Shown here: positions 26,622-35,587 of the stretch, one piece after another
Layout: every line of letters begins with the position of its first letter
Position numbering within the stretch: the stretch's first letter is position 1
NCBI RefSeq assembly: GCF_000975155.1
Contig: NZ_BBRG01000001.1
Coordinates: forward strand, 665,999-729,998
DNA from: Demequina globuliformis
GTDB lineage: Bacteria > Actinomycetota > Actinomycetes > Actinomycetales > Demequinaceae
Length of the DNA: 64,000 bases
Direction: 5' to 3'
Notes under the pieces: model-generated
What the model was told of the DNA's origin: nothing
Database searches by the model: none
What the model saw: only the letters and a program-made list of their open reading frames with translations
Program-made: the position numbers and the translations under genes

Positions 26622-28163
26622 CTAGTGGCCGGCGCCCAGGTTCCCGGTGAGGCGGCCGTGCCGCTGCGCTGAGTCGTCGTTGAGGCCAATGATCTCGACT
26701 GTTTTCCCGCGCGCCTCGTACTTGGTGCGCACCGCGTCGAGCGCAGCGACCGTGGAGGCATCCCAGATGTGGGCGCCGGTCAGGTCGATCACAATCCGCT
26801 CGGGGTCACCCGAGTAGTCGAACTGGTAGACCAGGTCGTTGGAGGAGGCAAAGAACAGCTCACCTTCAACGGCGTACACACGCTCGCCGTCGGCATCAGA
26901 GGCATCCAGGCGCTTCACCGTGGTCAGGTGAGCCACGCGGCGCGCGAACAGCACCATGGCGACGAGCACGCCGGCCACCACGCCGTACGCGAGGTTGTGC
27001 GTCGCCACGGTCACGGCAACGGTGATGACCATCACGGCGGTCTCCGACTTGGGCATGCGCTTCAGGGTCGCAGGCTGGATGGAGTGCCAATCGAAGGTCC
27101 CCACGGACACCATGATCATCACGGCGACGAGTGCGGCCATGGGAATCGCCGCCACGACATCGCCTAGTCCGACAACGAGGATCAGCAGGAACACACCTGC
27201 GAGGAAGGTGGAGATGCGGGTACGAGCGCCCGAGGCCTTCACGTTGATCATGGTCTGGCCGATCATCGCGCAGCCTCCCATGCCGCCAAAGAAGCCAGTG
27301 ATGACGTTCGCCGCGCCCTGGCCCCACGCCTCGCGGGTCTTGTTGGAGTGGGTGTCCGTCACGTCGTCGACAAGCTTGGCCGTCAGGAGCGACTCGAGGA
27401 GACCCACCAATGCCATGGCGAGCGCGTAGGGGAAGATGATCTGGAGCGTCTCCCACGTGAGCGGCACGTCGGGGAACAGCAGCGAGGGCAGCGACTCGGG
27501 CAGTTCTCCCTCGTCGCCCACCGTCGGCACGTTGATGGCGGCGATCACGGCCGCGAGCGTGAGCAGCACAATGGCCACCAGCGGCGCGGGGATCACTTTG
27601 GTCCACCGCGGCATCAGGACCATGATGACGAGTCCAATGGCCACCATGGGGTACACGGCCCAGGGCACGTCGATGAGGTGGGGCAGCTGCGACATGAAGA
27701 TGAGAATGGCCAGCGCATTCACAAAACCCACCATCACGGAACGGGGGATGAATCGCATGAGCTTCGCGACGCCCAGGAGGCCAAAGGCGACTTGGATGAC
27801 GCCCGCAAGGATCACTGTGGCGATCAAGTAGTCGGTGCCATGGTCGGCGACCACGGGCGCCACGACGAGCGCGACCGCACCCGTGGCCGCGGAGATCATG
27901 GCTGGCCGGCCGCCCAAGAATGCAATGGAGACGGCCATGGTGAAGGACGCGAACAGGCCCACGCGAGGGTCAACGCCGGCGATGATCGAGAAGGCGATCG
28001 CCTCAGGAATCAGGGCCAGCGCCACGACCAGGCCGGCAAGCACTTCGGTGCGCAACATGCGGGGAGAGCGGAGCGCGGCGCGCACGGAGTAGGAAGCGTC
28101 GGCTTCTGGGGCACCGGTCACGGGCGCGGGCTCGGGCAGGCGGTCAGAGGCGGGTGTAGACAC
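26622..28163 (-). CDS. SulP (SLC26) anion transporter with STAS domain
   Basis: 513-residue membrane transporter. The transport domain (about residues 30-400, 10-14 helices) begins with the family signature [24 protein letters not shown] and contains [23 protein letters not shown] cut into recognisable blocks. The C-terminal cytosolic STAS domain (about 420-505) has [18 protein letters not shown]. Family substrates are sulfate, bicarbonate or dicarboxylates; no carbonic anhydrase or sulfur gene is adjacent, so the anion is unknown. GTG start with GAGGATG upstream. It diverges from a MerR gene across a gap with a MerR-type dyad. Confidence 0.93.
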   Translation of the reverse strand: MSTPASDRLPEPAPVTGAPEADASYSVRAALRSPRMLRTEVLAGLVVALALIPEAIAFSIIAGVDPRVGLFASFTMAVSIAFLGGRPAMISAATGAVALVVAPVVADHGTDYLIATVILAGVIQVAFGLLGVAKLMRFIPRSVMVGFVNALAILIFMSQLPHLIDVPWAVYPMVAIGLVIMVLMPRWTKVIPAPLVAIVLLTLAAVIAAINVPTVGDEGELPESLPSLLFPDVPLTWETLQIIFPYALAMALVGLLESLLTAKLVDDVTDTHSNKTREAWGQGAANVITGFFGGMGGCAMIGQTMINVKASGARTRISTFLAGVFLLILVVGLGDVVAAIPMAALVAVMIMVSVGTFDWHSIQPATLKRMPKSETAVMVITVAVTVATHNLAYGVVAGVLVAMVLFARRVAHLTTVKRLDASDADGERVYAVEGELFFASSNDLVYQFDYSGDPERIVIDLTGAHIWDASTVAALDAVRTKYEARGKTVEIIGLNDDSAQRHGRLTGNLGAGH

Positions 28164-28202
28164 GCGTCATCCTCGGGTAGGGCGGGCTGGAACGGACGGA
28201 CG

Positions 28203-28212
28203 GGGCCGATGC
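28203..28212 (-). repeat. Intergenic decamer GCATCGGCCC, copy 2
   Basis: Exact copy 40 bp upstream of the SulP start, reading in the direction of that gene. It overlaps a small dyad, GATGCC-GT-GGCATC (28208-28221). Confidence 0.5.
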
Positions 28213-28301
28213 CGTGGCATCGTTAGCCCCGGCAGTCCGGGAGGGTCGTCGCGCGGCTTCGCGCTGGGCCGGGGCGCGGGGGCGCCAAGGCCGGAGCAAC
28301 C

Positions 28302-28321
28302 CTACCCTAACGTGAGGGTAG
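28302..28321. promoter_or_regulatory. MerR-type operator
   Basis: CTACCCT-AACGTG-AGGGTAG, a 7+6+7 dyad of the ACCCTnACGTnAGGGT style bound by MerR regulators. It lies 36 bp before the MerR gene and 139 bp from the divergent SulP start. Confidence 0.65.
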
Positions 28322-28357
28322 AGCCGACCTCACCCGATCACACGGAAGAATGGACCC

Positions 28358-28753
28358 ATGCCCGCGCCCGATCCAGCAGCCACCCTCCACATCGGCGCCG
28401 TCGCCGAGCGCACGGAGTTGTCGCTGCGCACCCTGCGCCACTATGACGAAGTGGGGCTCGTGACGCCCTCGGGGCGCTCTGACGGCGGATTCCGGCTCTA
28501 TACGGAGGCCGACATCGAAAGGATCATGCTCGTGCGGCGCATGAAGCCCCTGGGCTTTTCGCTCGACGAGATGGGTGAGGTTCTCGCCCTGGCGGAGGCC
28601 CTCGGGGACACGGCGACGGCCGATGTCCAGAATAAGTTAGCGGACTATCTTGAGTTGGCGCGGGAGCGGCGGGCCAAACTCGAGCGGACCCTGTCGATGG
28701 CCGATGAGTTCATTGCGCTGCTGGAGCAGCGCCGCGCAGACGCAGGCGCATGA
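28358..28753 (+). CDS. MerR family transcription regulator
   Basis: 131 residues. N-terminal MerR winged HTH: HIGAVAERTELSLRTLRHYDEVGLV (about residues 11-35) and GGFRLYTEADIERIMLVRRMKPLGFSLDEM, then a dimerisation helix (LADYLELARERRAKLERTL) and only a short tail. There is no cysteine pair, so it is not an obvious metal sensor. The upstream dyad is probably its operator, and the divergent SulP gene a candidate target. Its 3' end overlaps the convergent rimI gene by 44 bp. Confidence 0.92.
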   Translation: MPAPDPAATLHIGAVAERTELSLRTLRHYDEVGLVTPSGRSDGGFRLYTEADIERIMLVRRMKPLGFSLDEMGEVLALAEALGDTATADVQNKLADYLELARERRAKLERTLSMADEFIALLEQRRADAGA

Positions 28754-29210
28754 CGAGCGCATCGAGCCCCTCGGGCTGGTAGTAGCGCGGCCTCACGCGC
28801 ACGTCCTCGAAACCGAACGACCGGTACAAGGCAAGGGCCCCGCGATTGGTGGTCGCCACTTCTAGCCATGCGTCCGGAGCACCGAGCCGCCTCGCTTCCG
28901 CGAGGAAGTCCTCGACGAGCGTACGGGCGAGGCCCTGCCTCCGCGCCTCCGGCACCACTGCAAGGTTCATGAGGTGAAACGCGTCGCCTTCATAGCCATA
29001 CACCGCGTATCCCGATAGCAGCCCCTCGACCTCGATGCCACGCCAGCGCGAAAAGCCGTGAAAGAAATCCTCACGGATAAGCGACAGTGACCAGGCAGAC
29101 AGCCCAAAGATGTCACGTTCGCGCTGCGCGACCCAATCCAGGTCTTCATCGACGAGGTCACGAATGGCCACCTCGGCGTCCGGGTCCAGGTCGCCTGTCA
29201 CGCCGATCAA
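28710..29210 (-). CDS. rimI: Ribosomal protein S18 alanine N-acetyltransferase
   Basis: GNAT enzyme of 166 residues expected to acetylate the N-terminus of S18. Motifs: FHLMNLAVVPEARRQGLARTLVEDFL, with the acetyl-CoA loop RRQGLA, and EVATTNRGALALYRSFGFEDV, the RimI motif with the Asn and Tyr near the catalytic site. It overlaps tsaB by 4 bp and belongs to the tsaE-tsaB-rimI unit. The C-terminal tail lies opposite the MerR gene, a 44-bp convergent overlap that could make antisense RNA. The region 1-15 before DLVDEDLDWV is longer than usual but uncertain. Confidence 0.92.
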   Translation of the reverse strand: MIGVTGDLDPDAEVAIRDLVDEDLDWVAQRERDIFGLSAWSLSLIREDFFHGFSRWRGIEVEGLLSGYAVYGYEGDAFHLMNLAVVPEARRQGLARTLVEDFLAEARRLGAPDAWLEVATTNRGALALYRSFGFEDVRVRPRYYQPEGLDALVMRLRLRGAAPAAQ

Positions 29211-29815
29211 GCGCCGGGCACCCCGTGCACGTCAGGGCGGCGAAGATACATGGGCTCAACCGGGAAGTCCGTGACGCCCGCCTTGCGACGCGCGGCGTAC
29301 ACCCGCCCGAGCCAAGCCGGGTCGGGATCCCCCGCCTGCGCGTGAGGAAAAGCCTCCGGGTACAGCAGTGCGCCCCGGCCGACGACATCACCCAGGACGT
29401 CAACGTCGCCTGGTGCACTCACCTGCGGGCCGGACAACCGTTCGCCATCTCGGTAGGTGGCGGAGTAGACCTCTTTGCGACGGGCATCGGCCACCACCGT
29501 GACCTCCCCACCGTGGAATGCCGCGAGCGCGTCAAGCGAGCACACGCCATGGACGGGCACGTCCCAAGCGAAGCCAAGCGTCCGCGCGGACACCAGGCCC
29601 ACGCGCAGACCCGTAAATGGCGCCGGCCCGGTGCCCACCACGATGTCCGTGATGTCCGCCCCGGTGACCCCGGCATCGGCCATTACCGAATCAAGAAAGC
29701 CGCTGAGCAGTTCTGCGTGACCGCGGGGCGCAAACTCGGCCCGCTCGGCCACCACGTCGTTGTCGCGCAGCAGCGCGACGGCGACCGCTGCGGAGGTGTC
29801 AATGGCGAGAATCAC
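29207..29815 (-). CDS. tsaB: t6A complex subunit TsaB
   Basis: 202-residue partner and paralogue of TsaD in tRNA t6A synthesis, itself non-catalytic. Family features: ILAIDTSAAVAVAL at the N-terminus, HAELLSGFLDSVM, VVGTGPAPFTGLRVGLVSART (about residues 60-80) and VVADARRKEVYSATY. It begins 10 bp after tsaE and overlaps rimI (ATGA), so all three are probably co-translated. The start is GTG at 29815; TAGGCT at the tsaE stop lies 7 nt upstream, so an internal promoter is possible. Confidence 0.94.
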   Translation of the reverse strand: MILAIDTSAAVAVALLRDNDVVAERAEFAPRGHAELLSGFLDSVMADAGVTGADITDIVVGTGPAPFTGLRVGLVSARTLGFAWDVPVHGVCSLDALAAFHGGEVTVVADARRKEVYSATYRDGERLSGPQVSAPGDVDVLGDVVGRGALLYPEAFPHAQAGDPDPAWLGRVYAARRKAGVTDFPVEPMYLRRPDVHGVPGA

Positions 29816-29825
29816 GGTACTTAGC

Positions 29826-30323
29826 CTAGTTGTGAGCGAAGGTCACGCCTGCCCAGCGCGGACCGTGGGCGGCGATGGTGACCTCCCTCACCCCCTGATC
29901 GGGGTTGGCCAAATCAACGTCCCCGCCCCGTTCACGAGCCAGCGTGAGGTGAAGGCGATCCGCGGCGAGGGTTTCCGCCTTGTTCTCCCCCCACTCCACC
30001 ACGGTGATGGAGTCCTCAAGCGTGGAGTCCAGGTCCAGGTCATCGAGCTCAGCCAGCGAACCCAGGCGGTATGCGTCGACGTGGATGAGGCCAGGACCGC
30101 CCACCTCGGACGGGTGGGTGCGCGCGATGATGAACGTCGGGCTCGCTACCGGTCCGCGCACACCGAGCGCGTCTCCCAGGCCCTGCGTGAACGTGGTCTT
30201 CCCCGCGCCAAGATCGCCGGTGAGAATGATCAAGTCCCCTGGAAGCAGCAGTGGCGCAATGACATCCGCCGCGAACGTGCGCATCTGGTCAGCGTCGGCA
30301 ATGGTGTGCGTGTGGGCGCTCAC
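29826..30323 (-). CDS. tsaE: t6A complex ATPase TsaE
   Basis: 165-residue P-loop ATPase that drives the TsaB-TsaD complex. Walker A GDLGAGKTTFTQGL (about residues 36-49), conserved SPTFIIARTH, LIHVDAYRL with the Walker B-like aspartate, and VVEWGENKAETL. The GTG at 30323 is selected because it overlaps the alr stop (GTGA) with AAGGAG upstream; a longer in-frame start would run into alr and has no homology. Order alr-tsaE-tsaB-rimI is standard for actinobacteria. Confidence 0.94.
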   Translation of the reverse strand: MSAHTHTIADADQMRTFAADVIAPLLLPGDLIILTGDLGAGKTTFTQGLGDALGVRGPVASPTFIIARTHPSEVGGPGLIHVDAYRLGSLAELDDLDLDSTLEDSITVVEWGENKAETLAADRLHLTLARERGGDVDLANPDQGVREVTIAAHGPRWAGVTFAHN

Positions 30324-31429
30324 GCGCTCTCCTTGTCTCGCAGTCCACCAAAGCGGCAGACAATCTCGTAGTCGATGGTGTCCACGGCCGTGGCCCAGTC
30401 GCGGGCGGTGGGCCCGTCTGGCCCCACGAGCGTGACCACGTCGCCTTCGCACACCTGCGTCGCAGGTCCCAGGTCGACGACAAACTGGTCCATGCACACC
30501 CGCCCCGCAATGCGATAGCGACGCCCGCGGATCTCCACTTCCGCGCGGTTGCCCGCGGCCCGGAAGACTCCGTCAGCGTACCCGGCACTCACCAACCCCA
30601 AGGTGGTGCGGTAGGGGGTGACGTACTCGTGCCCATAGCTCACGCCCTGACCCTCGGGCACGTCCTTGACGAGCACCACTCGGGACCGCACCGCCATCGC
30701 GGGACGCAGACCAAAGTTCGCGCCGTCCGGGTCCTCGACCGGAGGGAGCCCGTACGTCGCGATCCCGGGGCGCACCAGGTCAAAGTGCAAATCGGGTCGC
30801 GTCAGCGTGCATGCCGAGTTCGCCAGGTGGCGCACCTCGAGGTCGATGTCCCGCTCCTCCGCCAACACCACGGCGGATCGGAAGTTCTCCGCCTGCAGGT
30901 TGATGGTGGGGTGTCCCGGCTGATCGGCCCACGCGAGGTGTGACCACATGCCCGCAATGCGCAGCAGGCCCTCGGCTTGAGCCGCCTGTGCGACGGACAG
31001 GAGCCCCGGCAAGTCGTGGAGGGTCACCCCTTCGCGACCCAGACCGGTGTCGACGCAGATGTGGATTCGGGGCGCCACGGTGAGGTCGCGCGCGACGGCG
31101 ATAATCTCGCCGAGCACCTCGGCGGAGTTGACCGAGAGGTCGACGTCTGCCGCGATCAAGGCACGGGCCGGCACCTCCGTGCCGTAGAGCCACGTGAAGA
31201 TGCGTCCGCTGTCCCCTGCCGCGCGCAACGCCAGCGCCTCCGACGGCTGCGCGACGCCCAGCCAGGTTGCCCCACCCTTGCGAGCCGCTGCCGCTGACGG
31301 CAGCAAGCCGTGACCGTACGCATCGGCCTTCACGACGGCCATCACCTCAGCGTCCGCGGCACGGGCACGCAAGGTGCGAACGTTGTCAGTGATCGCGTCG
31401 TAATCGACAGCAATCGCGAGCGCGCTCAT
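30320..31429 (-). CDS. alr: Alanine racemase
   Basis: PLP enzyme converting L- to D-alanine for peptidoglycan. The PLP lysine is K34 in VVKADAYGHG; TGLGREGV lies mid-barrel, SYGHEYVTPYRTTLGLVSAGYADG cut here into blocks carries the catalytic tyrosine region, and RVCMDQFVVDLG is the beta-domain motif near residue 315. 369 residues is normal. The ATG at 31429 shares one base with the acpS stop. It is part of acpS-alr-tsaE-tsaB-rimI. Confidence 0.96.
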   Translation of the reverse strand: MSALAIAVDYDAITDNVRTLRARAADAEVMAVVKADAYGHGLLPSAAAARKGGATWLGVAQPSEALALRAAGDSGRIFTWLYGTEVPARALIAADVDLSVNSAEVLGEIIAVARDLTVAPRIHICVDTGLGREGVTLHDLPGLLSVAQAAQAEGLLRIAGMWSHLAWADQPGHPTINLQAENFRSAVVLAEERDIDLEVRHLANSACTLTRPDLHFDLVRPGIATYGLPPVEDPDGANFGLRPAMAVRSRVVLVKDVPEGQGVSYGHEYVTPYRTTLGLVSAGYADGVFRAAGNRAEVEIRGRRYRIAGRVCMDQFVVDLGPATQVCEGDVVTLVGPDGPTARDWATAVDTIDYEIVCRFGGLRDKESA

Positions 31430-31785
31430 CAGTCTCCTTCCGCCACGACCACGGCCGAGGCGATGCCAGCATCATGCGACAGCGACACGTGCACGTGGGA
31501 GATGCCCAACGCGGCCGCGCGGTCGGCCACCGATCCTCGCATCACGAGGTGGGGGCGACCACCATCTTCTCGCAGGACCTCGCAGTCGTGCCAATGCAGA
31601 CCAGCAGGAGCGCCCAACGCCTTCGCGAGCGCCTCCTTGGCCGCCCACCGCGCGGCCAACGACGCCGTGCCGAACTCCCGCTCGGAGGGCGTGAAGATGC
31701 GCTCGACAAAGGTAGGGGACTTGCGGACCGTGTCCTCGAATCGATCGATGGCGACTACGTCGATACCGACGCCCTTCACGGCCAT
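31429..31785 (-). CDS. acpS: Holo-[acyl-carrier-protein] synthase
   Basis: Transfers 4'-phosphopantetheine from CoA to a serine of acyl carrier protein. 118 residues. The magnesium-binding [10 protein letters not shown] (Asp at residue 9), FTPSERE and [14 protein letters not shown] (catalytic Glu) are present, with [11 protein letters not shown] near the C-terminus. It starts 10 bp after glmS and is coupled to alr. CoA supply may connect with coaA 2 kb away, but that is only proximity. Confidence 0.95.
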   Translation of the reverse strand: MAVKGVGIDVVAIDRFEDTVRKSPTFVERIFTPSEREFGTASLAARWAAKEALAKALGAPAGLHWHDCEVLREDGGRPHLVMRGSVADRAAALGISHVHVSLSHDAGIASAVVVAEGD

Positions 31786-31795
31786 GCGCGCTCCT

Positions 31796-33661
31796 CTACT
31801 CGACAGTCACCGACTTCGCTAGGTTACGCGGCTGGTCGACGTCATAGCCCTTCGCCGCGGCGAGTTCGAGTGCGAAGATCTGCAAAGGGATCACAGACAG
31901 CAGCGGCGTCATCAGCACAGGTGCGCTGGGCACGTAGAACACGTGCGCGGCATGGTCGGCCGCGACCGTGTCTCCCTCTTCAGCAATCACCAGCGTGCGC
32001 GCGCCGCGCGCGCGGACCTCCTGAACGTTGGACAGCACCTTCGAGTGCAGCGACTCCCGGCCCCGCGGGGAGGGCACCACCACAAAGACGGGCTGGTCCT
32101 GCTCCACCAGCGCGATGGGCCCATGCTTGAGCTCGCCAGCGGCAAAGCCCTCTGCGTGGATGTACGCCAGCTCCTTGAGCTTGAGGGCGCCCTCCATCGC
32201 GACCGGGAACCCCACGTGGCGGCCCAGGAAGAGGACCGTCTGCTCGTTCGCCATGGACCGCGCGACCTCACGGATGGGCGCGGAGGTATCGAGGACGCGC
32301 TGAATCTTCGCGGGGATCTCATCCAACTCACGCAGCAGTGCGTCGATCTCGTCGGGGAACTTGTTGCCGCGCAGTTCGGCGAGGTAGATGCCAAGCAGGT
32401 AGCCGGCGGTGATCTGGGCCAGGAACGCCTTGGTGGATGCGACCGCGATCTCCGGTCCTGCGCGGGTGTACAGCACGGCATCGGCTTCGCGGGCGATCGT
32501 GGAGCCCTGAGCGTTGACGATGCCGATCACTGTCGCGCCCTGCTGCTGCGCGTGCCTGACCGCCATGATGGTGTCCATGGTCTCGCCGGATTGGCTGACC
32601 GCGACCACCAAGGTCTTCACGGACACAATGGGATCGCGATAGCGGAACTCGTGCGCGAGCTCGACCTCGACCGGTACGCGCGTCCAGTGCTCGATCGCGT
32701 AGCGGGCGACCTGGCCTGCGTAGGCGGCCGTGCCACACGCAATGACGATGATCTTGTCGACCGACTTCAAGATGTACTCGTCGACAATGCCCTCGTCGAG
32801 CTTGAGGCGTCCACGCTCGTCGAGGCGGCCGCGCAGGGTGTCGGCCACGGCCGCGGGCTGGTCGTGGATCTCCTTGTCCATAAAGGTGTCGAAGCCGCCC
32901 TTCTCGGCAGCGGCGGCGTCCCAGTCGACGTGGTACGGCTCCCGTTCGACCGTCTCACCGTTGGCATCGGTCACGACGACTTCGTCAGGAGTGATGGTCA
33001 CGACCTCGTCTTGCCCGAGTTCGAGTGCCGTACGGGTGTGCTCGATGAACGCGACCACGTCGGAGCCCAGGAAGTTCTCGCCTTCGCCCAGGCCGACCAC
33101 CAAGGGAGAGTTGCGGCGCGCCCCCACGACCGTGTGAGGGTCGGTGGCGTCAACCGCGAGGAGCGTAAAGGCGCCTTCGAGACGACGCGCCGTGGCGCGC
33201 ATGGCGTCAGGAAGGCTCAGTCCGGATTCGACGAGCGAGCCCAGCAGGTGTCCCGCCACTTCGGTATCGGTGTCCGACAAGAAGTCGATCCCGGACTGCG
33301 CGAGCTCCGTGCGCAGGGCGCCGTGGTTTTCGATGATGCCGTTGTGAATGATCGCGATCCGTCCACCTGCCGCGAGGTGAGGGTGCGCGTTCGCATCGGT
33401 GGGCGGGCCGTGGGTAGCCCACCGGGTGTGGCCGATCGCCGCCGTACCTTCAGGCAGGGGGCGCTCCTCGAGTTCGGCGGCAAGCATCGCGAGTTTGCCG
33501 GCCTTCTTCGCGGTCGCGACCCGTTCGAGGTCCTCGGACACAAGCGCGATGCCCGCAGAGTCGTACCCGCGGTACTCAAGGCGGGCGAGCCCGCCCATCA
33601 CGACGGCGCTCGCGCGTTGCCCGTCACCCAATTTGCCGACATATCCAACAATTCCGCACAT
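31796..33661 (-). CDS. glmS: Glutamine-fructose-6-phosphate aminotransferase
   Basis: Makes glucosamine-6-phosphate, the first step to UDP-GlcNAc. The protein opens MCGIVGYVG, so C2 becomes the N-terminal nucleophile of the glutaminase domain; further motifs are [19 protein letters not shown] and NHGALR. Two SIS domains follow, with [14 protein letters not shown] and [11 protein letters not shown], and the C-terminal KSVTVE. 621 residues. The ATG at 33661 is fixed by the Cys2 requirement; TAAACT lies 7 nt upstream and there is no SD. No glmS ribozyme is visible. The next reaction partner, glmM, is at 36.6 kb. Confidence 0.97.
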   Translation of the reverse strand: MCGIVGYVGKLGDGQRASAVVMGGLARLEYRGYDSAGIALVSEDLERVATAKKAGKLAMLAAELEERPLPEGTAAIGHTRWATHGPPTDANAHPHLAAGGRIAIIHNGIIENHGALRTELAQSGIDFLSDTDTEVAGHLLGSLVESGLSLPDAMRATARRLEGAFTLLAVDATDPHTVVGARRNSPLVVGLGEGENFLGSDVVAFIEHTRTALELGQDEVVTITPDEVVVTDANGETVEREPYHVDWDAAAAEKGGFDTFMDKEIHDQPAAVADTLRGRLDERGRLKLDEGIVDEYILKSVDKIIVIACGTAAYAGQVARYAIEHWTRVPVEVELAHEFRYRDPIVSVKTLVVAVSQSGETMDTIMAVRHAQQQGATVIGIVNAQGSTIAREADAVLYTRAGPEIAVASTKAFLAQITAGYLLGIYLAELRGNKFPDEIDALLRELDEIPAKIQRVLDTSAPIREVARSMANEQTVLFLGRHVGFPVAMEGALKLKELAYIHAEGFAAGELKHGPIALVEQDQPVFVVVPSPRGRESLHSKVLSNVQEVRARGARTLVIAEEGDTVAADHAAHVFYVPSAPVLMTPLLSVIPLQIFALELAAAKGYDVDQPRNLAKSVTVE

Positions 33662-33668
33662 GGCGACG

Positions 33669-33674
33669 AGTTTA
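33669..33674 (-). promoter_or_regulatory. -10 box of (near-)leaderless glmS
   Basis: TAAACT on the minus strand, 7 nt before the ATG at 33661. Confidence 0.5.
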
Positions 33675-33715
33675 CGTGGCCGGCCACCCCTCGGACGCCA
33701 CGCCACCCACCTCCT

Positions 33716-33777
33716 CGCCAAATGGAACCATTTCGCTGTTACGCGGAGCTATAACAGCGAAATGGTTCCATTTGGCG
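33716..33777. repeat. Perfect 26-bp inverted repeat between glmS and coaA
   Basis: The left arm 33716-33741 and right arm 33752-33777 are exact reverse complements, separated by 10 nt (CGCGGAGCTA). Each arm contains its own near-dyad AAATGG-NN-CCATTT (NN is AA on the left, TT on the right). The arms are AT-richer than the surroundings. It lies upstream of the glmS -10 box and before coaA. Confidence 0.95.
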
Positions 33778-33814
33778 GAGGGGGCGAGGGTTCGGGGACG
33801 GCGAGAAAGCGCAC

Positions 33815-34789
33815 ATGCGCAAGAATGGGCGAGTGAATGAGCGAACCTCAGCGGAAGCCATCACCCCCTTCACGACCTTCACGCGTGACGAGTGGGCGGC
33901 CCTGGCAGACGCCACCCCCCTGCCGCTGACGCAGGAAGACATCACCCGTGTGCGCGGGCTCGGCGACCCCATCGACCTTCACGAGGTTGACCGCATCTAC
34001 CGGCCGCTGTCCCGCCTGCTTGACCTGTACTCATCCGCGGTCGGGGGGTTGCACGATGCTACGAGCGCCTTCCTGGGAGAGCGCACCCGGCGCACCCCGT
34101 ACGTGATCGGCATCGCCGGATCCGTCGCCGTCGGCAAGTCAACGACAGCGCGCGTCCTGCGAGAACTGATGGCCCGCTGGCCAGGCTCGCCCCGCGTCGA
34201 GCTCATCACCACCGATGGCTTCCTTCACCCCAACGCTGTGCTGCGCGAACGCGGCCTGTTGCAGCGCAAGGGTTTCCCGGAGTCGTACGACCGCCGGGCG
34301 CTGCGACAGTTCATTGCCGACGTGAAGTCAGGCGCCCCGGAGGTCCACGCCCCGGTCTACTCGCACATCACCTACGACATTGTCCCGGGCGAGGTCGCGA
34401 GCGTGCACGCCCCAGACATTCTCATTGTGGAGGGCCTCAACGTCCTCCAACCGGCGGGCCCACGCGACCTGGACGAGACTGCGCTCGCCGTCTCGGACTA
34501 CTTCGATGTGTCGATCTACGTCGACGCCGAACCCACGGACGTGCGCCGCTGGTACATCGAGCGCTTCTTGTCGCTACGGTCAACGGCGTTCTCCCGCCCC
34601 GACTCCTACTTCATCAACTACGCGAATCTGTCGGATGAAGAGGCGGTCGAGCGAGCAGGGCAGATCTGGGACTCCATCAACGCCCCCAACCTCGCGCGCA
34701 ACATCGCCCCCACGCGATCGCGCGCCACGATCATTCTGTCCAAGGGCACCAACCACGAGGTGGAGTCCGTCCACATGCGCAAGCTGTAG
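33815..34789 (+). CDS. coaA: Pantothenate kinase, type I
   Basis: Phosphorylates pantothenate, the controlling step of CoA synthesis. 324 residues. The P-loop [17 protein letters not shown] is near residue 93; [33 protein letters not shown] and VEGLNVLQP are hallmarks of the CoaA (bacterial type I) fold. The start is ambiguous: ATG 33815 or GTG 33833; neither has a strong SD. Divergent from glmS across a gap with a 26-bp inverted repeat. Downstream lies a 16-bp tandem repeat. Confidence 0.95.
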   Translation: MRKNGRVNERTSAEAITPFTTFTRDEWAALADATPLPLTQEDITRVRGLGDPIDLHEVDRIYRPLSRLLDLYSSAVGGLHDATSAFLGERTRRTPYVIGIAGSVAVGKSTTARVLRELMARWPGSPRVELITTDGFLHPNAVLRERGLLQRKGFPESYDRRALRQFIADVKSGAPEVHAPVYSHITYDIVPGEVASVHAPDILIVEGLNVLQPAGPRDLDETALAVSDYFDVSIYVDAEPTDVRRWYIERFLSLRSTAFSRPDSYFINYANLSDEEAVERAGQIWDSINAPNLARNIAPTRSRATIILSKGTNHEVESVHMRKL

Positions 34790-34838
34790 CGCGTGGCACG
34801 GGCGGGTTGAGGCGAGCGCTACCGCTCAGCGCCTCTGC

Positions 34839-34902
34839 GCAGCCCGCCGTCAGCGCAACCCGGCGTCAGCGCGACCCGCCGTCAGCGCAACCCGGCGTCA
34901 GC
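34839..34902. repeat. Four tandem 16-bp repeats across the cutC stop
   Basis: Units GCAGCCCGCCGTCAGC, GCAACCCGGCGTCAGC, GCGACCCGCCGTCAGC and GCAACCCGGCGTCAGC run without gaps from 34839 to 34902. Units 2 and 4 are identical. The fourth unit and part of the third encode the last residues and stop of cutC on the minus strand; the others are copies lying beyond it. Confidence 0.85.
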
Positions 34903-35577
34903 GAGCGCGGCCACAATCGCCGCCACTTCAGCGGCATCAGTGCCGGAGCCATCCGCCCGGGGCGCGCGCATGTGCACCTCGCGCAACCCGGCGCGTGTGA
35001 CGATATCGACGACCGAATGCGCGCGCACTCCCCCAGAGCCAAGAATCGTCATGCGCTCCCCCGCTGCCGCGCCCATCGCCGCAAGTCCGGCGACGTCGGC
35101 CACTGAGCCGGCGGCACCGGTCGTGAGCACGCGATCGAAGCCTAGGGTTGCCAGGGTTCGGGTGGCGGCCAGGGGATCGCGTGTGGAGTCGATTCCTCGG
35201 TGAAAGGTCAGCGGCGCCTCACCCGCGGCGTCGCGGAAGGCACGAGCCGCGTCCTCATCGAGCTCCCCGTCGCGGCGCACGGCGCCCACCACGAATCCCA
35301 GCCGATGCTCGGGCCACTCGTGCCGCCAGGTTGCCATCCGTTCGCACAGGTCGCGCACCTGGTCTGGGGGCACCACGAACCCGTCGCCCGAGGACCGCAT
35401 CAGGGCATGCACCCCCGCGCGCGGGGCTGCAGCCAGCGCATATTCGACCAGCGCCGACGGTGGCGTGAGTCCGCCCACCGCGAGGTCAACGCACACCTCG
35501 AGGCGGTCCGCGCCTCCCTCGAGCGCCGCGTCGATCGCCTCTTCGCTATCGACGCACAGTTCGATCAGCACGGTCAC
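34882..35577 (-). CDS. cutC: CutC family protein
   Basis: TIM-barrel protein of 231 residues named for a link to copper tolerance, although its biochemical activity is unresolved. The family pattern is clear: LIELCVDSEEAIDAALEGGADRLE broken here, GLTPPSALV, VHALMRSSGDGFV, LTFHRGIDSTRDP and RVLTTGAAGSV, then ILGSGGVR. The GTG at 35577 is chosen to open VTVLIELC; the frame is open upstream into dedA, so the exact start is uncertain. Its stop lies inside a run of 16-bp tandem repeats. It follows dedA by about 10 bp. Confidence 0.88.
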   Translation of the reverse strand: MTVLIELCVDSEEAIDAALEGGADRLEVCVDLAVGGLTPPSALVEYALAAAPRAGVHALMRSSGDGFVVPPDQVRDLCERMATWRHEWPEHRLGFVVGAVRRDGELDEDAARAFRDAAGEAPLTFHRGIDSTRDPLAATRTLATLGFDRVLTTGAAGSVADVAGLAAMGAAAGERMTILGSGGVRAHSVVDIVTRAGLREVHMRAPRADGSGTDAAEVAAIVAALADAGLR

Positions 35578-35587
35578 GGTGCGACCC

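Noticed and set aside
33716..33777. Insertion-sequence remnant with terminal inverted repeats
   Set aside because: Only 10 nt lie between the arms, no transposase fragment is present and no target duplication is seen. It is kept as a palindrome of unknown origin.
33662..33814. glmS ribozyme or riboswitch upstream of glmS
   Set aside because: The -10 box 7 nt from the ATG leaves no leader for a ribozyme, and no glmS ribozyme core is recognisable.
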